Shown in pieces: positions 23,011 through 32,250 of a DNA stretch of 64,000 bases (position 1 is the stretch's first letter; each line of letters begins with the position of its first letter). The notes beneath the pieces were generated by a model, which had not been told where the DNA came from, did not search any database, and saw only the letters and a program-made list of their open reading frames with translations. A program made the translations under genes and the position numbers. Origin of the DNA: Xanthostigma xanthostigma. Lineage: Eukaryota; Arthropoda; Insecta; Raphidioptera; Raphidiidae. The stretch lies in NCBI GenBank assembly GCA_963575645.1, contig OY754465.1:32871501-32935500 (forward strand), in the 5' to 3' direction.

Positions 23011-23375
23011 TTCGCCGGAAATAACGAAAAACCGCGTTTGACCTCTAAAATGCACCCCCCCACAGCCCTCCGGCCTTTTACGCATTTGAATTTTTGGTTT
23101 CTGTATTTCTGACGGCAGTTTCTTCCCTTCCTCATCACTCGTTTTCTGTTATTAATTTTGTCCTTGTCAAAAGCTAACTTCACTGGTCTATTAACTGATA
23201 AACAAATTAAAAAAACATTGTTTCGGCAGGATTTTCGCAGGAAACCTTAGCGATTTTTCTTAATTATGGTCTTAACTATCATCTCTAATTTTTTCGTTCG
23301 TCCACCTTAATATGACGACACATTTTCTGCAGCCGTCTCTTGGACTATAATATTATATCATGTTTGAATTTTCAG

Positions 23376-24390
23376 TATGCCCTTATAACTATATAATGTA
23401 TAATATAATATATAATCTAGTTTTGAATTACAGAACAAGTATAGAAATTGGCGGCTCTTTATCTTCCGCCTAGCCTTCTGGCAATTTTTTCCCTACTTAC
23501 TTGTACCATCTCCTATTATTCTGCAAATTTTCAGCTCGGCACCGAGTCACCCATTTTCTCCGTAGCCAGCTCTCCGTCTAATAAGAAACTTCATTCCAAT
23601 AAAATTTTCAAATAATATATCAGACAAATTAGTAAAAAAATTATATGATACCTACATATAATAAATAGCGAAAAGAACTTCGTTCCAACCGGGTGTTCCA
23701 CGGCACCTCTCTATTTTTTTTTTGTAGCCAATTCATCACTTTAAATCGTTTTATGAGCACAGTATTTATAGTGACTAGTCGCGTAAAGTCAACACAGGAT
23801 CTAATACACATAATATATCGATTTACTTGTATACAAGTGTCGTTTTTCTCTTCACAATATATTAACACTATGAACTGTTTGACAAACACAGCATTAAGTG
23901 GTTAGCCGCGGTCAGTGTGAAGTAAACACAGAATCCTGTGCACACACGAAAACATTCCGATTTACTTGTACAAGTGTGTTGGAGAGAGCATTACATTGGT
24001 CTTATTGCGCCTTTGATGTCAGTCGTCACCTTGAACGGTGTATACTGTTGAGAGAAGGTGGTGGTGAACAGCAGCCGTCGTTACAGAGCACGGCCCGGTG
24101 AACTGACCGTTTCCTTTTGGACTCTGCAAGCTGAGGTGTGATGACGTGGCTGCCGCCATTTCAAATAAGCAAACATTTATCATCCCAAAGTACAACCGGA
24201 CACATATACAGACAGAAAACATCGAGGTGTGCGTGAATAGGTCGTTTGTGTTATTTGAACTTAACACTATTGCGTAACGCCTCTGTGTGTGCTTAGAGTG
24301 TAGATTGCTTTTAGATATTGTGGAAGCGTAGCTCTTTAAAGATAAAAACATTTAATTAATACGAACAGTTACTCTAATAAGATATCTCAC
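23376..24390. other. No gene assigned; diverged ~140-bp duplication
   Basis: The blocks around 23740-23850 and 23880-23990 are diverged direct repeats sharing CGATTTACTTGTA(TA)CAAGTGT, whose core ACTTGTACAAGT is palindromic. The part at 24030-24260 is G+C-richer and unique-looking. Frames here have no domain I recognise. Confidence 0.4.
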
Positions 24391-24533
24391 CTGTTGTTCT
24401 ATAGTAACCCAATTGTCAGGAGCGCTATTATGCTGGCGTAATGTAATCATATTCTCAGTTTCGGATACAACTTTAAATCTAGATTTAAGAAGGTCAATTT
24501 CCATGTAGTCGAAATAAAAATAATGGCAGTCTA
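24391..24533 (-). CDS. Candidate coding exon of unknown protein
   Basis: The minus strand reads CHYFYFDYMEIDLLKSRFK, then VVSETENMITLRQHNSAPDN and WVTIEQQ, then CAG/GTGAGATATC, a good splice donor at 24391/24390. The composition (mixed charged, polar and hydrophobic residues, few repeats) is more protein-like than the chance frames nearby. A possible acceptor CCTTTAG lies at about 24534, but a MITE begins just beyond it, so the 5' side may be broken. A related KSRFK stretch occurs at about 5360, so it could be a transposon piece instead. No family recognised and no second exon found. Confidence 0.3.
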
Positions 24534-24537
24534 AAGG

Positions 24538-24874
24538 ACCACGCACACTTGTCAAGCATAAACCTGCACGACCTGCACAGCACGTAGCAAAAAATACTGT
24601 TCGTGAAGATATCCATGTCTTTTAATGGAGTAGCGCACATTAGACCGACACCTGAAACCAGCAACGACAGTCCGCTGGGCGCTTGCAAATTCTGTCTAGC
24701 CGTGCTGGATCGATATAGTGTTCATTAATTAATTTGATTCCGCACATTATGAAATCTGCACTAAAATTTGCTGATTTGTGCAGGTTTATCCTGGTCTAGT
24801 GTGCGACTTCGTGCAGGTTGCAGATTTGTACTGTGCAGGTAGTTCAGGTTTATGCTTGACAAGTGTTCGCAGCC
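24538..24874. mobile_element. hAT-like MITE A
   Basis: Terminal inverted repeats of about 38 bp: CACACTTGTCAAGCATAAAC on the left and GTTTATGCTTGACAAGTGTT at the right, both including CTGCAC..ACCTGCACAG blocks. The interior has GGAGTAGCGCACATTAGA, also found in the related element at 43155-43412. hAT-type is inferred from the TIR style; an 8-bp duplication could not be fixed. Confidence 0.6.
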
Positions 24875-24880
24875 TTTTTA

Positions 24881-25528
24881 TACGGAAGCCGGGTTGGCTC
24901 ATTGGTGACTAGTGGAGTAGTGGCACCGCACACGGCCACTTCCAACATGTTAACGCGTGCACGCGTTAACATGTGTCCGTGTGCGGGATAAATGCAGATT
25001 TCTGCCTTATCCGTGTGCGGGATAAATACAGATTTCTACCTTATCCTGGAACGGTAATCGAGCTATCTCTGTCTTTTAACTGTCAAATTCTGTGAGCAGC
25101 GTTACTTTTTGCATTGAGGTTAGGCGTAGCTGAAGTTTTGTTTATAGTGAAATAAAGTAATAAAGAATTTCAAAGTAAACATTAGAAATGAGTTTATTGT
25201 TCATCACAGGTAATTTTACGGTAACATTTTCATTTTTAATTTTAACGAAACTCATTTCTAATGTTTACTTTGAAATTATTTATTACTTTATTTCACTATA
25301 AACAAAACTTCAGCTACGCCTAACCTCAATGCAAAAAGTAACGCTGCTCACAGAATTTGACAGTTAAAAGACAGAGATAGCTAGATTACCGTTCCAGGAT
25401 AAGGTAGAAATCTGCATTTATCCCGCACACGGACACATGTTAACGCGTGCACGCGTTAACATGTTGGAAGTGGCCGTGTGCGGTGCCACTACTCCACTAG
25501 TCACCAATGAGCCAACCCGGCTTCCGTA
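24881..25528. mobile_element. 648-bp palindromic MITE, 6-bp target duplication
   Basis: Starts TACGGAAGCCGGGTTGGCTC and ends with the exact complement. The flanks are TTTTTA at 24875-24880 and 25529-25534, a clean 6-bp duplication. The arms match over about 300 bp with a loop near 25210-25245. Each arm contains the 30-bp perfect palindrome centred on GTTAACGCGTGCACGCGTTA... (24945-24974 and 25435-25464). The left arm alone has a 35-bp tandem duplication (about 24977-25046). Confidence 0.85.
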
Positions 25529-25538
25529 TTTTTAATCT

Positions 25539-25810
25539 TTATCTTTACTAATATAATATAAAGCTGAAGAGTTCGTTTATAATATATTTTACATGATATG
25601 GTTGTCCGGTGTCTGTACCTATATATAGTAACGGATTACAAAATCCACATACTGTGAGAGTTGTTTTTTTAATGGATTATACAGACGTTAGCTCAATTAA
25701 TTTAAATAAATAAAATCGTAACTTAGTCTGTAATTGAACAGTTCTAAAGATTCCTAGAGCGAATTTTCAGTTTTCATCCACTGTTTTATGTTTATATTTT
25801 TTTTGTACTT
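25539..25810 (+). repeat. Helitron 5'-end fragment, truncated
   Basis: TCTTTACTAATATAATATAAAGCTGAAGAGTTCG matches the first ~35 bases of the Helitron family at 58949, then the similarity stops at about 25575. The remainder to 25810 is unassigned A+T-rich sequence. Confidence 0.5.
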
Positions 25811-26045
25811 ATCTTCTATCTATACGAATATATAACGCTGAAGAGTTTGTTTGGTTGAACGCGCTAAGCCCAGGAACTACTGGTTCGAATTGAAAAAAAT
25901 GTTTTTTGTTGAATAGCCCATATTTTATCGAGGAAGGCTATAGGCTATATACCAGTGGGAGTATATGCCCAAGTAATTCAAGAATTACAAGGCGCGAAAT
26001 TTTACGTCATATACCCCGGTGTTTTGTTTGAAAATCGGTGTATAT

Positions 26046-26183
26046 GTCGCCGGGATATTGTCAAATCCGTGATTTTGTAATTTCACTACTGAAATTACAA
26101 TATTACGATTGACAAAGATTCGTGATATTATAATTTCACTAAGTGAAATTATAATATCACGGGTTTGACAATATCCCGGCGAC
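26046..26183. mobile_element. Palindromic MITE inside Y2
   Basis: The ends are GTCGCCGGGATATTGTCAAA and its complement. An inner palindrome, TTATAATTTCACTAAGTGAAATTATAA-like, is also present. Y3 at the same place reads GGTGTATATATTTAACG without it (about 32906-32923, opposite strand), giving an empty site; ATAT repeats flank the insertion. Confidence 0.75.
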
Positions 26184-26519
26184 ATATATATTTAACGACA
26201 CTTGGAGCAATATATGTAGTATAACTTAATTTACTTATTCTAAGAAAAAAATAACAGTTGAAAATAATGAAACACAGAAAGGAAAATATAATTTTAATAA
26301 TTTCACGGTTCTCTATGTAATATGTTATTGTGTCATGCAAAAATTAACCAAAGAGCTACCTAACTAACATCGTCAGGAACAAAAGAACAACAGATTTTTT
26401 TTCAAAATATTTCTGAAATTATGAGTTTAGAAAAAAAATTTAAAACTTTCTTGTAAAAACAGATAGAAAAATAAACCGTTATGAAAAGTACCCAATTATT
26501 ATATAAAAACAACTTTATA

Positions 26520-28260
26520 GCATATATGCGCCGACTTTAGCTCAAAGAATTTTTTACAAAACTTTCTTTAAAATAGAATAATAAAACATTATAAAAAGTA
26601 CACCATTATTACATAAAAAACAACGATGGCATGTATCTCTTTTGCGCATGCGCCGATTTTTCCCAAAAATTATACAAAACTCTTGTAAAAATAGATCGAA
26701 TAATAAACTGTTATGAAAAGTATACCATTGTTATATACAAACAAATTTATAACTTATACTTCTTCTGCGCATGCATCGACTTTCCCTCAAAAAAACATTT
26801 TTCAAAACTTTCTTGTAAAGTAGAATAATAAAACATTATAAAAAGTACACCATTATTATATAAAAAACAACTATGGCATGTATCTCTTTTGCGCATGCGC
26901 CGATTTTTCCCAAAAATTATACAAAACTCTTGTAAAAATAGATCGAATAATAAACTGTTATGAAGAGTATACCATTGTTTTATACAAACAACTTTATAAC
27001 TTATACCTCTTCTGCGCATGCGCCATCTTTCCCTCATAAAAACATTTTACAAAACTTTTTTATAAAGTAGAATAATAAAACATTATAAAAAGTACACCAT
27101 TAATATATAAAAAACAACTATGGCATGTATCTCTTTTGCGCATGCGCCGATTTTTCCCAACAATTATACAAAACTCTTGTAAAAATAGATCGAATAATAA
27201 ACTGTTATGAAAAGTATACCATTGTTATATACAAACAACTTTATAACTTATACCTCTTCTGCGCATGCGCCGACTTTCCCTCAAAAAAACATTTTACAAA
27301 ACTTTCTTATAAAGTAAAATAATAAAACATTATAAAAAGTACACCATCATTATATAAAAAACAACTTATGGCATGTATCTCTTTTGCGCATGCGCCGATT
27401 TTTCCCAAAAATTATACAAAACTCTTGTAAAAATAGATCGAAGAAAAAACCGTTATGAAAAGACGTATACCATTCTTATATACAAACAACTTTATAACTT
27501 AAACCTCTTCTGCGCATGCGCCGACTTTCCCTCAAAAAAAACATTTTACAAATCTTTCTTGTAAAGTAGAATAATAAAACATTATAAAAAATACACCATT
27601 ATTATATAAAAAACAACTATGGCATGTATCTCTTTTGCGCATGCGCCGATTTTTCCCAAAAATTATACAAAACTCTTGTAAAAATAGATCGAATAATAAA
27701 CTGTTATGAAAAGTATACCATTGTTATATACAAACAACTTTATAACTTATACCTCTACTGCGCATGCGCCGACTTTCCTTCAAAAAAACATTTTACAAAA
27801 CTTTCTTATAAAGTAAAATAATAAAACATTATAAAAAGTACACCATTATTATATAGAAAACAACTATGGCATGTATCTCTTTTGCGCATGCGCCGATTTT
27901 TCCCAAAAATTATACAAAACTCTTGTAAAAATAAATCGAATAATAAACTGTTATGAAAAGTATACCATCGTTATATACAAACAACTTTATAACTTATACC
28001 TCTTCTGCGCATGCGCCGACTTTCCTTCAAAAAACATTTTACAAAACTTTCTTGTAAAGTAAAATAATAAAACATTATAAAAAGTACACCATTATTATAT
28101 AAAAAACAACTATGGCATGTATCTCTTTTGCACATGCGCCGATTTTCCCCAAAAAATTTACAAAAATTTCTAGTAAAAATAGATAGAGTAAAAACCGTTT
28201 TAAAAACTATATTATTATTATATAAAACAACATTATAAGAGATATATTCTTTTACGCATG
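26520..28260 (-). repeat. Central tandem array of Y2, ~14 units of ~124 bp
   Basis: A GCGCATGCGC-type palindrome recurs about every 124 bp from 26643 to 28252. Two alternating unit types (TCTTTTGCGCATGCGCCG with TTTTTCCC, and TCTTCTGCGCATGCGCCG with ACTTTCCCTC) make a ~247-bp dimer, so the array is a higher-order repeat. The units are more alike than in Y1, suggesting more recent expansion. Repeated 60-65 codon frames (MYLFCACADFSQKLYKTL...) follow the repeat and are not supported as genes. Confidence 0.85.
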
Positions 28261-29492
28261 CGCCGATGTTCCCCAAAAACAATAGGCCACTTCATATTTG
28301 CATATCAAACATCCTCCCAAAATTTGGTTGCAATCCGCTCATCCTTGGTGTCGGAATGATAAGAAATGTCAAAAGTGACGTTTGCAACTGTCAAAGTATT
28401 ATGTTCTAATAATAATAATTAGTTATTCCAATAGTTAACTTAGTAGGCGTTGCATTTCACAAAATACTAATGTCAAAAAATTGAATTAAACATTAGAAAT
28501 GCAGCCGTTTTCATGTTAAGGCAAGACATACGTTATTTTCTAATTTCCATGGACGGCAAACAAAGACGACAGACCGCGTCGCGTCATGCATTAGACAACA
28601 TTGCATTGATACAGCTATTTTTAGGCGCGAATAGCGTAAGCTAAAGCGCCTATATGTACTCGCTTTGTCTGTGAATCTGTGAATCTGTGAATCTGTGAGT
28701 CACGCTTTTTGTATCCAGCGTACAGCCCAAACGACTTAACCGATTTTAAAAAACTTTTTTTCGTTCGATTTGTCTCCGGGTAACTTAGATCCTAACGTCG
28801 CCCGATTTTTGAATTTTTGCTCCAGAGGGGAGCAATTTAGAAAAAACGAAGTTTTTCGCTTATAACTCGCTCAATTTAAATCAGATCGGTTCGAAACCTG
28901 TCTTAAACGAAAGAGGAGAAAATTTTACATAAATTTCGTACAACACAATTCGCCCAATCAGTTTTTTTATACACATTTATATAGAAATAAATTCAATCTG
29001 ATATAACCGATAGCAAACATCTTTCGGTTATCTCTCTCTGTTGCACGGTATAACATGGTAATATAATTATTGCGTATGTTCAGTCTTAAAATAAAATTGG
29101 TCGATAATTTTATTTATGACAATAATGAAATTAAAAGATAGCATTTGTTCAAAAACGGATGCCGTTTCGAATATTTCTGAAATGCAACGCCTTCTAAGTT
29201 AACAATTTGAATAACTAATTATTAGAACTTAATACTTTGACAGAAGCAAACGTCACTTTTGATATTTCTTATCATTCCGACACCAAGGATGAGCGGATTG
29301 AAACCAAATTTTGGGAGGCTGTTTGATATGCAAATATGAAGTGGCCTATTGTTTTTGGGGAACATCGGCGCATGCGTAAAAGAATATATCTCTTATAATG
29401 TTGTTTTATATAATAATAATATAGTTTTTAAGACGGTTTTTACTCTATCTATTTTTACTAGAAATTTTTGTAATATTTTTGGGGAAAATCGG

Positions 29493-32065
29493 TGACGTCA
29501 CTCTAAATTCAATATGGCGGACTTCTAAAGATGGCGGACTAATTTTATTATGCTTTCCTACAATATGGGTATCAAATGAAAGGGCTTGCTGAGAATAACT
29601 CGAAAAATAAAGTGACGTCACTCTAAATCCAATATGGCGGACTTCTAAAGATGGCGGACTAATTTTATTATGCTTTCCAACAATATGGGTATCAAATGAA
29701 AGGGCTTGCTGAGAATAACTCGAAAAATAAAGTTACGTCACTCTAAATCCAATATGGCGGACTTTTCAAGATGGCGGACTTATGTTATTATGCTTTCCTA
29801 CAATATGGGTATCAAATGAAAGGGCTTGCTGAGATTAACTCGAAAAATAAAGTGACGTCACTCTAAATCAAATATGGCGGACTTCTAAAGATGGCGGACT
29901 AATTTTATTATGCTTTCCTACAATATGGGTATCAAATGAAAGGGGTTGCTGAGAATAATTCGAAAAATAAAGTTACGTCACTATAAATCCAATATGGCGG
30001 ACTTCTAAAGATGGCGGACTAATTTTATTATGCTTTCCTACAATATGGGTATCAAATGAAAGGGCTTACTGAGAATAACTCGAAACATAAAGTGACGTCA
30101 CTCTAAATCCAATATGGCGGACTTCTAAAGATGGCGGACTAATTTTATTATGCTTTCCTACAATATGAGTATCAAATGAAAGGGCTTGCTGAGAATAACT
30201 CGAAAAATAAAGTAACGTCACTTTAAATCCAATATGGCGGACTTCTAAAGATGGCGGACTTATTTTATTATGCTTTCCTACAATATAGGTATCAATTGAA
30301 AGGGCTTGCTGAGAATAACTCGAAAAATAAAGTTACGTCACTATAAATCCAATATGGCGGACTTCTAAAGATGGCGGACTAATGTTATTATGCTTTCCTA
30401 CAATATGGGTATCAAATGAAAGGGCGTGCTAAGATTAACTCGAAAAGAAAGTGACGTCAGTCTAAAACCAATATGGCGGACTTTTAAAGTTGGCCGACTA
30501 AGTTTTTTATGCTTTCCTACAATATGGGTATCAAATGAAAGGGCTTGCTGAGAATAACTCGAAAAATAAAGTAACGTCACTTTAAATCCAATATGGCGGA
30601 CTTCTAAAGATGGCGGACTTATTTTATTATGCTTTCCTACAATATAGGTATCAATTGAAAGGGCTTGCTGAGAATAACTCGAAAAATAAAGTGACGTCAC
30701 TCTAAATCCAATATGGCGGACTTCTAAAGATGAAGGACTAATTTTATTATGCTTTCCAACAATATGGGTATCAAATGAAAGGGCTTGCTGAGAATAACTC
30801 GAAAAATGAAGTGACGTCACTCTAAATCCAACATGGCGGACTTCTAAAGATGGCGGACTAATTTTATTATGCTTTCCTACAATATGGGTATCAAATGAAA
30901 GAGCTTGCTGAGAATAACTCGAAAAATAAAGTGACGTCACTCTAAATCCAATATGGCGGACTTCTAAAGATGGCGGACTAATGTTATTATGCTTTCCTAC
31001 AATATGGGTATCAAATGAAAGGGCTTGCTGAGAATAACTCGAATCATAAAGTGACGTCACTCTAAATCCAATATGGCGAACTTCTAAAGATGGCGGACTA
31101 ATTTTATTATGCTTTCCAACAATATGGGTATCAAATGAAAGGGCTTGCTGAGAATAACTCGAAAAATAAAGTTACGTCACTATAAATCCAATATGGCGGA
31201 CTTCTAAAGATGGCGGACTAATGTTATTATGCTTTCCTACAATATGGGTATCAAATGAAAGGGCGTGCTAAGATTAACTCGAAAAATAAAGTGACGTCAG
31301 TCTAAAACCAATATGGCGGACTTTTAAAGTTGGCCGACTAAGTTTTTTATGCTTTCCTACAATATGGGTATCAAATGAAAGGGCTTGCTGAAAATAACTT
31401 GAAAAATAAAGTGACGTCACTCTAAATCAAATATGGCGGACTTCTAAAGATGGCGGACTAATTTTATTATGCTTTCCTACAATATGGGTATCAAATGAAA
31501 GGGCTTGCTGAGAATAACTCGAAAAATAAAGTTACGTCACTATAAATCCAATATGGCGGACTTCTAAAGATGACGGACTAATTTTATTATGCTTTCCTAC
31601 AATATGGGTATCAAATGAAAGGGCTTACTGAAAATAACTAGAAACATAAAGTGACGTCACTCTAAATCCAATATGGGGGACTTCTACAGATGGCGGACTA
31701 ATTTTATTATGCTTTCCTACAATATGGGTATCAAATGAAAGGGCTTGCTGAGAATAACTCGAAAAATAAAGTAACGTCACTTTAAATCCAATATGGCGGA
31801 CTTCTAAAGATGGCGGACTTATTTTATTATGCTTTCCTACAATATGGGTATCAAATGAAAGGGCTTGCTGAGAATAACTCGAAAAATAAAGTGACGTCAC
31901 TCTAAATCCAATATGGCGGACTTCTAAAGATGGCGGACTAATTTTATTATGCTTTCCTACAATATGGGTATCAAATGAAAGGGCTTGCTGAGAATAACTC
32001 GAAAAATAAAGTGACGTCACTCTAAATCCAATATGGCGGACTTCTAAAGATGGTGGACTAAGTTT
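29493..32065 (+). repeat. 120-bp satellite array, ~21.5 copies
   Basis: Units start TGACGTCACTCTAAATCC and contain AATATGGCGGACTTC, AAGATGGCGGAC, TTATTATGCTTTCC, GTATCAAATGAAAGGG and TAACTCGAAAAATAAAG. One unit is 119 bp (30332-30450). Variants mark internal duplications: units at 29852-30331 recur at 31411-31890, and the pair at 30332-30570 recurs at 31171-31410. The last unit stops after about 55 bp at Z5. Because 120 is a multiple of three, long minus-strand frames (30398-31060, 31625-32113) with a 40-residue period stay open by construction. Confidence 0.95.
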
Positions 32066-32250
32066 TTGACGTGATAACGTCTTATAAATTGATGAAACAC
32101 CAGCTGCACGCACGAAAAAGTGTAACGTTCCGCCTGACCTTGTGCGCGCAAGCGAGAGCGCAGTAATGTATTATTAAATATGATATTCGAGCGGAATACG
32201 TTATCACGTAAAACTATCGTCCGTAAACCGACTTTACAGACATCCAATTT
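32066..32250 (+). mobile_element. Z element copy 5
   Basis: TTGACGTGATAACGTC at 32066 to CTTTACAGACATCCAATTTT at about 32250; only about 185 bp. It sits exactly between the last satellite unit and the resuming central repeat of Y3. Poly-T is present on both sides, as for other Z copies. Confidence 0.65.

Larger units (their letters stand above)
21916..23375. mobile_element. 1.45-kb inverted-repeat element with nested elements
   Basis: The best matched arms are about 22110-22437 and 23028-23345, with complementary words such as CCAAGAGACGGCTGCAGAAA on the left and TTTCTGCAGCCGTCTCTTGG on the right. They extend outward to CATTCAAACATGAT and ATCATGTTTGAA. A palindromic MITE (21938-22110) interrupts only the left arm. 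The loop contains a single-arm copy of the 6443-7630 palindrome unit. Confidence 0.7.

Noticed and set aside
22622..23183. Overlapping frames of 60-117 codons on both strands
   Set aside because: They are in the repeat unit shared with 6443-7630, where the corresponding frames are interrupted.
26631..28062. Family of 60-65 codon frames starting MYLFCACADF
   Set aside because: Each is a translation of the ~247-bp dimer repeat and appears wherever the repeat does, in both orientations.
26520..28260. CRISPR array
   Set aside because: The repeats are long (~124 bp), contiguous and without unique spacers, in insect-like DNA with no cas genes.
30398..31060. 220-codon minus-strand frame with a 40-residue repeat (FRVTSLYFSSYSQQALSFDT...)
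   Set aside because: It lies wholly in the 120-bp satellite. A unit divisible by three without stops stays open automatically. One 119-bp unit and point changes break it, and nothing suggests selection on the protein.
31625..32113. 162-codon minus-strand frame at the satellite end
   Set aside because: Same satellite effect; its start lies in Z5 sequence.
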